Positions 1 through 7,526 of a DNA stretch of 64,000 nt are shown piece after piece. The stretch is from an uncultured Bacteroidales bacterium. Its GTDB lineage: Bacteria > Bacteroidota > Bacteroidia > Bacteroidales > F082. The notes beneath the pieces are model-generated. The model searched no databases and was not told the DNA's origin. It worked only from the letters and a program-made list of their open reading frames with translations. Position numbers and translations under genes: made by a program. Positions within the stretch are counted from its first letter, which is position 1; every line of letters begins with the position of its first letter. The DNA lies in contig ONFF01000004.1 in assembly GCA_900317055.1 (NCBI GenBank), forward strand, positions 62,001 to 126,000, given 5' to 3'.

Positions 1-49
1 GACCTGCCCCAAAGAGCAGGAACGCGAGGAGAATGTAAAGCTTTTTCAT
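1..49 (-). CDS. 5' fragment of a secreted protein gene
   Basis: Only the first 16 codons are inside the window; the rest lies beyond the left edge. They read MKKLYILLAFLLFGAG, a lysine pair followed by a hydrophobic core, which is the n- and h-region of a signal peptide. The ATG is the complement of 47-49. Nothing can be said about the mature protein. The T9SS cargo gene next door on the same strand makes an exported product plausible, but that is only context. Confidence 0.6.
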   Translation of the reverse strand, partial: MKKLYILLAFLLFGAG

Positions 50-95
50 GGTTTGTATTTGTTCAAGGTTAAACTTTAATTTCTACATTGGCTGT

Positions 96-160
96 AAGCT
101 ATCAGCCGTCAGCTATCAGCTTAGTAGCAACATGGCTGATAGCTGACTGCTGAAAGCTAT
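96..160. repeat. Imperfect palindrome with repeated arms (GCTGATA family)
   Basis: The left arm (96-120) and right arm (135-159) are inverted copies that match at 22 of 25 positions, around a 14-bp spacer. Each arm is itself a near-direct repeat of GCTGATAGC / TGACGGCTGATAGC. The element fills most of the gap between the first two genes and contains no ORF. As RNA it would form a long hairpin. Confidence 0.75.
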
Positions 161-185
161 TTATATTAACTTAAAAAACACAACA

Positions 186-1058
186 TTATTGCTTTGAAAC
201 GAGTTTCACGCTTTCACCATTTTCGGTCTTTACGCGCACCATATAAACACCAGCCTGGTATTGGCTCATATCAAGGGCAGTCATGTTTCCGTCCACATGG
301 CTGTCGTAAACCACTTGGCCGATCGTGTTCATCACGGTGACATGGTTAATCCCTGGTGCAACGATGTTCACATTGTTCGTGGTGGGATTAGGATAGACGG
401 AAACAGATTCGTTGCTCTCGTTGATCCAATCGTAGCCATCGACATAAACCCATGCCAACCAGCTATAAGCTTCGCTGCTGACAGAAGCCACATCCATCCA
501 ACCATAGCCATCGATGCCGAGCCAACGGCTATTGGGGTTGCCCACATCGGCAACGGCAGGTGCAGGATATTGAATGGAGCCGTCATGGTAGAAAGTCAAC
601 CAAATGTTTTGTGTGCCATCGATTTCGACGGGCGTATCAAGCCTGAAGGTGACAACATCGCCGACCGTACCTGTGATTTCGAACTGTTGGGTAGAAACCA
701 AAGTGCCTGGAGCAGTATCGCCGCCTACATAGAAGTTAACGGTGTAGGTGGTGGCAAATTGCTCTTCACCTGCATCCAAGAAACCAAACTCGGTGAATGA
801 GCAGCCCTTGTACTCGTTCATCAGATCGGCTGGGAACATATAACCCCAATTGAAGGGCATCCCGATGCCGATAATTTGTGGCGATGAATAATCACCGACA
901 TAGGAGAACCAGGAACCCTCAGAAGGAAGCCTGTCTTGTGAGATCATCACATGGTTCATTTCAGTGGTGCTCAATTGGATGTCACCACGGTTTTGTGCTT
1001 GTGTCATGCCTGTCATGGCAAAAACGCACATCAAAAAGAATAATACATTTTTCTTCAT
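186..1058 (-). CDS. Secreted protein with T9SS type A sorting domain
   Basis: This 290-aa protein begins with a signal peptide (about residues 1-21, ending TQAQ) and ends with a C-terminal sorting domain of about 75 residues. The domain has the usual VYPNPT entry, a GINHVTVMN strand, GQVVYD, and a YQAGVYMVRV segment. Proteins of this kind cross the outer membrane through the type IX system and lose the domain on the way. The middle (about 40-210) is beta-rich with many W, Y and G residues, including FYVGGDTAPGTLVSTQQFEI, and may be an adhesion-type sandwich. I do not recognise a catalytic family. Confidence 0.85.
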   Translation of the reverse strand: MKKNVLFFLMCVFAMTGMTQAQNRGDIQLSTTEMNHVMISQDRLPSEGSWFSYVGDYSSPQIIGIGMPFNWGYMFPADLMNEYKGCSFTEFGFLDAGEEQFATTYTVNFYVGGDTAPGTLVSTQQFEITGTVGDVVTFRLDTPVEIDGTQNIWLTFYHDGSIQYPAPAVADVGNPNSRWLGIDGYGWMDVASVSSEAYSWLAWVYVDGYDWINESNESVSVYPNPTTNNVNIVAPGINHVTVMNTIGQVVYDSHVDGNMTALDMSQYQAGVYMVRVKTENGESVKLVSKQ

Positions 1059-1086
1059 AAGAATAAAAGTTTTGATAAATGGTTAA

Positions 1087-1884
1087 TTATTTGATAATCA
1101 TGTCTTCGCTGATATGGGTGATGATGGAGTTACATTCCTCTTGGTCGTCATAGAAGAAAAGCCATAAGGCGCGTTCTTCGCTATCGGCAGCAGTGATGTA
1201 GCCGATGTGACCGTGAGTTTGGGCATCGTCCATGATGCTGTGATTCCAATCCTTTTGCTGTTGCAGGCCGGGATTAAGGGCCCTATTGGGATGTAGTCTT
1301 TCGTCAATCATCCCAATGACAAGCGATCGTGCAATGGTCATAATGTAGTCATCGTATGTATCATTTGTAGGCGCTTGTTCTATTGGGCCTTGGCCAACGA
1401 TGATGGCTGTATTGGGCAGCAACGAATCGGGGGCTTGGAAGCTGTTCATGACTTCGCGCATCTTGTCGGCAACGATATGCGTAAATCTCTCGATGTCTTC
1501 ATCGGGTATTTGGCTGATGTCGGTCAAAGTGTCGAAGATGGCGTCGTCCAAAAAATCGGTTTCGATGCCGACACCAATCATGACAGGATTGTCGTCGTTC
1601 GGACAATTAAAGTTGGCGGTGTCGTAAGTCATGAAGCCGAAATCCCGTTTCAGCATTTCCCAATCCGTTTCGTTGTCGGCTTGCAACATCAAGGCGTCGA
1701 TGCATTTTCCGTTGACTGACAAATCGCCGAGGTAGGCCACAGTGAGGTTGGCATTGTCGGCATACTTGCAGTACATTTCCATCGCAGCTTTTTTGCAGGT
1801 TGTTGTCTCGGATGCGGTCCTTTCCTTGCAGGCAGAAAGCCATAAAGCAAGGATCACAGCGAGATATGGAACGAGGCTTTTCAT
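1087..1884 (-). CDS. Putative lipoprotein, third gene of a sigma-factor operon
   Basis: A 265-aa protein of no family I recognise. Its N-terminus (hydrophobic stretch ending LSAC, Cys19) is a lipoprotein signal peptide, so the mature protein should be membrane-anchored. The body is acidic and soluble-looking. It starts 15 bp after the stop of the putative anti-sigma gene and is presumably cotranscribed with it and with the ECF sigma factor. A periplasmic or surface partner of that signalling pair is possible, but nothing in the sequence proves it. Confidence 0.75.
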   Translation of the reverse strand: MKSLVPYLAVILALWLSACKERTASETTTCKKAAMEMYCKYADNANLTVAYLGDLSVNGKCIDALMLQADNETDWEMLKRDFGFMTYDTANFNCPNDDNPVMIGVGIETDFLDDAIFDTLTDISQIPDEDIERFTHIVADKMREVMNSFQAPDSLLPNTAIIVGQGPIEQAPTNDTYDDYIMTIARSLVIGMIDERLHPNRALNPGLQQQKDWNHSIMDDAQTHGHIGYITAADSEERALWLFFYDDQEECNSIITHISEDMIIK

Positions 1885-1899
1885 TGTCTTTGGGTTTTG

Positions 1900-2301
1900 T
1901 TATTTAATGACTTTGTTTGCCATGAGCATGATATCTTGCGCCGAACAGCCGTTGTTGCACACAAAATGAATGGTTTGGCTTTCAACAGTCACTTCTTCGG
2001 CGATAGGGAGCTCATCATTGGGTTGGCTTGAGCGGGTCAGTCCGAAAATGGTCACGCCGATGACGAGACTAGCGGCGGCTGCGTAGGGTATCCAGCGTCT
2101 ATTGCGGTGAAAGCGAATGACCTTCGCTCCCAAACCGGCAGGGTCTTGTTGCGCCTTTTCGGCCCACTGCAAAAAGGTCTTGTCGTCAGGCACCGTCTTT
2201 TCGGCCTGCTTTTTCCACTGTTGACGATGTTCCCATTGGGTTTTGAAGTCGTCGCGTTGCGTGCTTGGGTTCATTGCTTTTATGTTGTCTTTCATTGTCA
2301 T
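1900..2301 (-). CDS. Putative single-pass anti-sigma factor
   Basis: A 133-aa protein with an N-terminal cytoplasmic part of about 69 residues rich in K, Q and W, one membrane span (about 70-89, starting WIPYAAAASLVIG), and a short C-terminal periplasmic tail with a CNNGC pair of cysteines. Its ATG overlaps the sigma-factor stop by 4 nt (2298-2301), so the two are probably translationally coupled. Size, topology and position match anti-sigma factors of ECF systems, although no zinc-binding HxxxCxxC motif is visible. The function is inferred from context. Confidence 0.65.
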   Translation of the reverse strand: MTMKDNIKAMNPSTQRDDFKTQWEHRQQWKKQAEKTVPDDKTFLQWAEKAQQDPAGLGAKVIRFHRNRRWIPYAAAASLVIGVTIFGLTRSSQPNDELPIAEEVTVESQTIHFVCNNGCSAQDIMLMANKVIK

Positions 2302-2834
2302 AGTTTGTTTTCCCTTTCGTACATGATTCTAAGTTTCCGCTTGAGACGGGCGATGCGCATGGCCACGGCACCCACTGAGCTGTTGGTCATCTCAGCGATT
2401 TCCTTATAGGAGAAGCCATCGAGAAAGGCACGGATAATAACACCGCTTTCTTCAGGCAGAGCTTCAATCAGTTGTTGCAATTGCTGGTAGTTGTCGTCAC
2501 CGGGCTCTTCGTCCTTTTGGTCCACATTATTCGTTTCGATGGATTCCGTTTGCGGACTTCTAATATCTTTGCGTTGCAACATCAGCATGGTGTTAGTGGC
2601 AACACGCCACACCCAGGTCTTTTCCGAACTACGCCCCTCAAAACTCTTGAAGCTCCGCCAAAGATTCACGATAACTTCCTGAACGCAGTCTTCTGTTTTC
2701 CAAGCACTTCCAAGTCTATAGTCGGAACAAATATGCCAAATCATGGCTTTATGCCTAAGTATCAAGGCATTGAATTCGGCATGGGTTGTGTCGATATTGC
2801 TTTTGTCGGCTCCTTGTGACTCGGAAGATGCCAT
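2298..2834 (-). CDS. ECF-type RNA polymerase sigma factor
   Basis: A 178-aa protein with the two-domain layout of group 4 sigma-70 factors. Region 2 is at about 22-95 (FNALILRHKAMIWHIC, then TEDCVQEVIVNLWRSF and WVWRVATNTML). Region 4 is at about 120-170 (IEALPEESGVIIRAFLDGFS, then YKEIAEMTNSSVGAVAMRIA as the DNA-binding helix-turn-helix). It directs transcription of a regulon not identifiable here. It heads a three-gene operon with a putative anti-sigma protein and a lipoprotein. A -7 element lies about 30 bp upstream. Confidence 0.9.
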   Translation of the reverse strand: MASSESQGADKSNIDTTHAEFNALILRHKAMIWHICSDYRLGSAWKTEDCVQEVIVNLWRSFKSFEGRSSEKTWVWRVATNTMLMLQRKDIRSPQTESIETNNVDQKDEEPGDDNYQQLQQLIEALPEESGVIIRAFLDGFSYKEIAEMTNSSVGAVAMRIARLKRKLRIMYERENKL

Positions 2835-2865
2835 TCTTTTTGTTTGTCTTTTGATAATTTAGTTG

Positions 2866-2873
2866 CAAAGGTA
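2866..2873 (-). promoter_or_regulatory. Bacteroidota -7 promoter element of the sigma-factor operon
   Basis: The minus strand reads TACCTTTG, an exact match to TAnnTTTG, about 32 bp upstream of the sigma-factor ATG. No clear -33 TTTG lies at the usual distance, so the promoter may be weak or activator-dependent. Confidence 0.5.
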
Positions 2874-3003
2874 TATTGAAAAATAACGCGACTTTTCATT
2901 TTTTTCGCCTCATCCCGACTTTTTTTTCCTGCATTTGTTATTTTTTCCAGTTTTCTGCAACTAATAATAATGTTAATCAATATCTCATCTAACATTTACA
3001 AGT

Positions 3004-3813
3004 ATGAAACGAACATTTATCTTTTCAGTACTGACCTTGGCACTCATGATGGTCTGCCAAAGTGCATTTGCCTATGATTACATTGTCAATGGCATCTATT
3101 ACCGCAAAGCTACACAACAACTCCCTGGAGGAGGTTGCGGCGAAACCTACCTGATCGTAGTCAACAACGACTACCCAAACACCTATTCGGGTGATGTGGT
3201 CGTTCCCGAAACAGCAATCATCAATGGGGAGTCGTTAAGGGTACGCTACATTGGCAGCGAGGCTTTTTATGGCTGCGTCGATCTTACCAGCATTACTTTG
3301 CCCAGCACCATCGTAAACATCGGTTTCCATTCGTTTGCCGACTGCCAGCGTTTGGAATATATCGACCTTCCTGCCGGTATGCAACAAATCAATTCGAATG
3401 CCTTCAGTTACTGCTATGAGCTTGATCACATCTTCATTCACAGCACTGAGCCGTTTTTCCTTTGGGATGACGCTTTTGCCGACATCAACGACCATGTGCA
3501 TATCGTGGTGCCCTGCAACTGCATCGAAGCTTTCGAGGCCGCCGAGGAATGGCAAGGCATCCAGCTTTATGACGACTGCGGCAATGTGGGTATTGGCGAA
3601 GCCAAAACCGTTGCTTTTGATGTTTACCCCAACCCCGTTTCAGGAACCCTCACCATCGAAGCCGAAGGCCTCGTGACGATTTCCGATGAAATGGGCCACA
3701 TCGTGAGAACCTTGTTCGTTGATGACAAACAAACCATCGATTTGCAAGGTCTTTCCAGTGGTTTATATTTCGTGAAGGCAGGTACTGAGGTGAAGAAGGT
3801 TATGGTAAAGTAA
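3004..3813 (+). CDS. BspA-type leucine-rich repeat protein with T9SS sorting domain
   Basis: A 269-aa exported protein. It has a signal peptide (about 1-23), a short leucine-rich repeat stack of the BspA / Treponema type (about 80-165: IGSEAFYGCVDLTSITLPST, then IGFHSFADCQRLEYIDLPAG and INSNAFSYCYELDHIFIHST), and a C-terminal type A sorting domain (about 200-269: VYPNPVSGTLTIEAEG, then LSSGLYFVKAG). BspA-type repeats usually mediate surface binding. It is a monocistronic plus-strand gene divergent from the sigma operon and is followed by a strong terminator. Confidence 0.9.
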   Translation: MKRTFIFSVLTLALMMVCQSAFAYDYIVNGIYYRKATQQLPGGGCGETYLIVVNNDYPNTYSGDVVVPETAIINGESLRVRYIGSEAFYGCVDLTSITLPSTIVNIGFHSFADCQRLEYIDLPAGMQQINSNAFSYCYELDHIFIHSTEPFFLWDDAFADINDHVHIVVPCNCIEAFEAAEEWQGIQLYDDCGNVGIGEAKTVAFDVYPNPVSGTLTIEAEGLVTISDEMGHIVRTLFVDDKQTIDLQGLSSGLYFVKAGTEVKKVMVK

Positions 3814-3839
3814 ATAGCCTATCTTTTTCTGATGAAACA

Positions 3840-3876
3840 AATCCGAAAGCAGTTTTGCTTTCGGATTTTGTTTTTT
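3840..3876 (+). terminator. Intrinsic terminator after the leucine-rich repeat gene
   Basis: A perfect 12-bp stem (3840-3851 with 3856-3867, AATCCGAAAGCA) around a GTTT loop is followed by a T-rich run. It sits 26 bp after the stop, between convergent genes, so it may also serve the minus-strand gene. Confidence 0.85.
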
Positions 3877-3921
3877 ACATTTTGCGGCTTCCATTGGGGC
3901 AAGCATCCCGACTACGACAGG

Positions 3922-5946
3922 CTACTTCCAAAACCTCAGCACCAATATCTCGCCTAGCAAAGCCAGCAGCGCAATCAAGGCGAAAAGTTTCCATTGCGAG
4001 GATTGGTGTGCCATGGCCTCCACAAGGTCGGCAGAGGCGAAGTCAGAGGTGTCGAGGACTGCGGCAACATCGAAACCAGCTTTGGCAAAGGCTTTGCTCA
4101 CTTCATCACGGTCAACAAAGTCCATCTTCGACTCCACGCGGCTCTCGTTCCAGGCCGTGACGCGATTCACACTGTCGTTGACCAATAGGTCATAGAACCC
4201 AGCTGAAGGAAGATTGTCGTTCAGGTAGAGATAAACTTTACCATTTCGCACTTCCGAGGCTGGCATTTGTTCAAAACTGCGGTCGGCATTGGCAAATAGG
4301 AAACGATGGTCGCCTTCCAAATTCATCTCGTTTAAAACCAGCATCTTGTCCTGACCTATCGTGTAGGAAAGCCTGCTCAATTGCCCACCTAACAAAGCCA
4401 TCTTCACCATCATCGGAACGAAAAGCGAATGGTCGGCGAGGTTGCTCCATTTCGGGTCAAGTGCAGTGGCCATGACAAAGGTCTGCCCCTGCCCCACTGC
4501 CTCTGAAAACAACAATGGGTCACCATTCTGCAAGATAAGCAAATTGTTAGGGATGCCATTGCTTCTCATACGCAAGTGCTGCTTCACCTTGGGCAAGTCG
4601 GCGTGTTGGGGCATGTCGAGGATGACATCATTGAAGAACTCATGCCTTATAGCCAAGTCCTGTGCCACCGTAGTGTTGGTGTCGAGCTCCATGACTGAGA
4701 GACCAAGCTTATTCAAAAGGTAGGCATTGCTCTTCGGGTCATTTTTCGAGGGAAACACCAGCATAGCGGCACCGTCATTGATGTAATTCAACAGGGTCTG
4801 CTGCAAGGTTTCGTTAAGGTTAGCGGTCTCGTTGACAATGATGAACTGAGCTTTGGCGAGTTGGTCCAAATCGAAGCGTGAAGGTTCCATCAAAGTGTAG
4901 CGGAATTGTTCATCATCTTCAAAAAGCAAAGCGCAGCTCGTGGCTTCGCTGCCTAACTCAATCACGGAAAGGCTTGGTCTTACGCCCAATACGAAGTCGT
5001 ATGTGTCATCGAAGGTGATGGGGTGATCGTTGAGTGACACGCTACAGCGTTGGTCGCCGGTGCCCTCCACCACAAACTGCATGATGACCTCTTGCGTGCC
5101 GTTTTTCTCCAAGTCGACAGTGGTGGAAGCTGCCATAACACCGTTCATTGTGAAGGTGATGGGCAAGCCTTTCACTTCCTTGTCGCCTTGGTTGATGATG
5201 CGCACATTGAGGTCGTTGGTCAGGCCTGGCTGCACCACGGGCGAAGCCAACCACACGGTATCGATGTAAAGATTGGTCTTGAACTCGGGTGTCATCGGAA
5301 CGACAACCACTTGCAAAGCGGTATCTGCCTTAACAGCCGATAAGTCAAAGGTATTGCTTTGGAAATCAGAATAAACAAAAAAGGTGGATGATGAGAAGCT
5401 GTGCTGTTTAGCCAACATCTCAAAACGGTCCATCACCTCGCCCATTGCCACAGGTGCACCATCGGGGTTCATGCGGTCGAGTTGATCGAGCATCTCTTCC
5501 TGGTTCATTGGATATTCGTTCTGGATCTCGAAGCTGTTGGTCATCAGCAGGTAACGGTTGGAAGGATTGAGTTTGTGCACCAAATCGCGCGCCGACTGTC
5601 GTGCATCCTCAATCAAGGTGGTGCGCTGCGACTGTCCCTTCATGCTCATCGAGTTGTCGATATAGATGCCAACGAGATTATTCTCCGCATTGATATTCAG
5701 CTGTTTTTCAGGCGTGTAAGGAAAGGCAAAAGCCAGCACCAAAGCCGCGATGAACAGGCAACGCAACAACAAGGTGATGAGATATTTCAGCTTGCGCGTC
5801 TTGGCATTCTCCTGTTGGATGCTCCGCAACACAGCAGTATTGCTGAAATACACCAACTTATGCCGCCTGAAATTGAACAGGTGGATGAGGATGGGAATCA
5901 GTAGGGCAAACAAGCCCCAAAGCATATTGGGATAGAGAAAATGCAT
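3922..5946 (-). CDS. BatA-domain membrane protein with VWA-like domain
   Basis: A 674-aa inner-membrane protein. Residues 1-80 form a BatA / aerotolerance N-terminal module with two membrane spans (about 9-25 and 55-75). A von Willebrand A-like domain follows, with a DxSxS metal site visible as DNSMS (97-101). A long periplasmic beta-rich region follows, and a last span lies near the C-terminus (LFALIALLALLGEILVL). This matches the large Bat-associated proteins common in Bacteroidota, whose role is unclear. No moxR-type ATPase or other bat gene is adjacent here, so it stands apart from a classical bat operon. Confidence 0.8.
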   Translation of the reverse strand: MHFLYPNMLWGLFALLIPILIHLFNFRRHKLVYFSNTAVLRSIQQENAKTRKLKYLITLLLRCLFIAALVLAFAFPYTPEKQLNINAENNLVGIYIDNSMSMKGQSQRTTLIEDARQSARDLVHKLNPSNRYLLMTNSFEIQNEYPMNQEEMLDQLDRMNPDGAPVAMGEVMDRFEMLAKQHSFSSSTFFVYSDFQSNTFDLSAVKADTALQVVVVPMTPEFKTNLYIDTVWLASPVVQPGLTNDLNVRIINQGDKEVKGLPITFTMNGVMAASTTVDLEKNGTQEVIMQFVVEGTGDQRCSVSLNDHPITFDDTYDFVLGVRPSLSVIELGSEATSCALLFEDDEQFRYTLMEPSRFDLDQLAKAQFIIVNETANLNETLQQTLLNYINDGAAMLVFPSKNDPKSNAYLLNKLGLSVMELDTNTTVAQDLAIRHEFFNDVILDMPQHADLPKVKQHLRMRSNGIPNNLLILQNGDPLLFSEAVGQGQTFVMATALDPKWSNLADHSLFVPMMVKMALLGGQLSRLSYTIGQDKMLVLNEMNLEGDHRFLFANADRSFEQMPASEVRNGKVYLYLNDNLPSAGFYDLLVNDSVNRVTAWNESRVESKMDFVDRDEVSKAFAKAGFDVAAVLDTSDFASADLVEAMAHQSSQWKLFALIALLALLGEILVLRFWK

Positions 5947-5981
5947 AACCTAAAACAGGCCGCAAAGATACGAAATCTTTG

Positions 5982-6809
5982 TCAGTATCCGTATAAATGA
6001 CCGCGATTGCCATGGCGGCGGTCATTTGAGAATGAAGCACAGGCATCCTTAAGGATTGGCTTCAGCGGAATGGCCACGCCCAATGTCACTTCCAATCCTT
6101 GCGGCAAACGCCAACCCGTAATCTGATAGGCATTGACATTTTGCGCTTGGGCTGCGCCATTTTTCTCATAAGGTGAATAGCTGTCGACAAAACCTTGGTG
6201 GAATGTGGCACTAAGTTTCAGCATAACCTCCATCGCACCCAAAGTTATTCTGCTACGCACACCCGCTCCAGCAAAGGCTCCAGCATGCACCAAAAACATA
6301 TTGGAACTATCGGCAGGAAGGGTTTCATTTAACACGATTGGGGCTGTGCGATCCATGTGGATTTCCCCAAACAAACGGAAGCCCGCTTCGGCACCAGCCA
6401 CTAAATAAGGTTGAAAATAAGGCTTGATAGGCCAATAAAACTCTACAGGCAGACGAAGGTCGGCATAAGCGACCTTTATGGAATAATGCACCTGAGCTCC
6501 CGTACGATGTACATAGCGCATGTCAGTACCGCGTTGCACATAAACGACTTCTGGGGCAAAACTAACACCTTCACTTAGGGGAATATCAGCAAATATTCCT
6601 CCCATTATCGTAAGGGTATCTTTTTGCGGCACTTGACTCAACGCAGCATTATTGAAATACAACATCCTCGGCATATTGATTCCTCCTTTGAGCCCAAGAG
6701 CAATCGTCTTGTCAAAAGGTTGACTGCTATTCATTTGGGCAACAAGATGTCCCATGAATCCAATCAGCAGCCCCGATAACAACAATACTTTCTTCATCTT
6801 CTTAAACAT
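5982..6809 (-). CDS. PorT-like small outer-membrane beta-barrel protein
   Basis: A 275-aa exported protein with a signal peptide ending near residue 24 (GHLVAQ) and alternating amphipathic strands typical of an 8- to 10-stranded barrel (LGLKGGINMPRMLYF, FAPEVVYVQRGTDMRY, YFQPYLVAGAEAGFRLFG). The start follows the TAA of the upstream lipoprotein gene directly; an internal ATG four codons in is an equally good start. The family is common in Bacteroidota and mostly uncharacterised. Confidence 0.75.
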   Translation of the reverse strand: MFKKMKKVLLLSGLLIGFMGHLVAQMNSSQPFDKTIALGLKGGINMPRMLYFNNAALSQVPQKDTLTIMGGIFADIPLSEGVSFAPEVVYVQRGTDMRYVHRTGAQVHYSIKVAYADLRLPVEFYWPIKPYFQPYLVAGAEAGFRLFGEIHMDRTAPIVLNETLPADSSNMFLVHAGAFAGAGVRSRITLGAMEVMLKLSATFHQGFVDSYSPYEKNGAAQAQNVNAYQITGWRLPQGLEVTLGVAIPLKPILKDACASFSNDRRHGNRGHLYGY

Positions 6810-7511
6810 TTACAGTTTTTCAGCCAATCCATCTCCTTCTTCATAAATAAAATATGTACCTGGCTCAAATTGAGGCAAACCGAAAGCAGGATCGTTTTCC
6901 CAATTCAAGATAATGGAGGCATAACGGAATTTGGCATGACCATCCGAGACACCAGAAAGGCCTGCTGCAGTCACAGAGCCACACATGATGATACCGCGTT
7001 TAATCTTCACATGATATGTTTGTCCATTATACGCTTGGTCATATTCCTTGTTTTCAATAAAATATGCAGTAAAACCATTACCATTACCTATGATATAAAC
7101 CGGTTCGGTCTTCTGCGTAATGGATGATTCCGTAAACTCTATAACTGCTTTGCTGTTGTGCTGACCCATAAATCTCATGGTCACATCCGACATGGATGCA
7201 GGTATTTGAATGTTTTCCATGTTCGATTCAACCAACATCGTTTGATTCATAACATAGGAACCCTCAAGCTTTGGAGGGATTAAGTCTTCATAACAAGACG
7301 GAGTGGCATTTTGCTGATTAACAATACCCATTTTATTTCTCACCTCATCAAATGACGGCTTGACCTGTGAAAAGAGTTCCTCAACATCAATCATCTCTTC
7401 TCCAATGGGAACGAAAGTCTTGCCTTCACTACTCACTTTGGTACAGGAACTTGATATGAACCCAATTGTCATCAAAAAACAAAGGCCAAATATGATTCGC
7501 TTTCTTTTCAT
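6810..7511 (-). CDS. Hypothetical lipoprotein
   Basis: A 233-aa protein with a lipoprotein signal peptide (KRKRIIFGLCFLMTIGFISS then SC, Cys23). I recognise no domain. The C-terminal half contains several beta-strand-like stretches and ends in an acidic tail. It lies 15 bp after a T9SS cargo gene and touches the next gene (stop codon then ATG with no gap), so the three are probably one transcript. The neighbouring barrel protein may be its partner, which is inference from the spacing. Confidence 0.7.
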   Translation of the reverse strand: MKRKRIIFGLCFLMTIGFISSSCTKVSSEGKTFVPIGEEMIDVEELFSQVKPSFDEVRNKMGIVNQQNATPSCYEDLIPPKLEGSYVMNQTMLVESNMENIQIPASMSDVTMRFMGQHNSKAVIEFTESSITQKTEPVYIIGNGNGFTAYFIENKEYDQAYNGQTYHVKIKRGIIMCGSVTAAGLSGVSDGHAKFRYASIILNWENDPAFGLPQFEPGTYFIYEEGDGLAEKL

Positions 7512-7526
7512 TTTCCGAACAAGTAT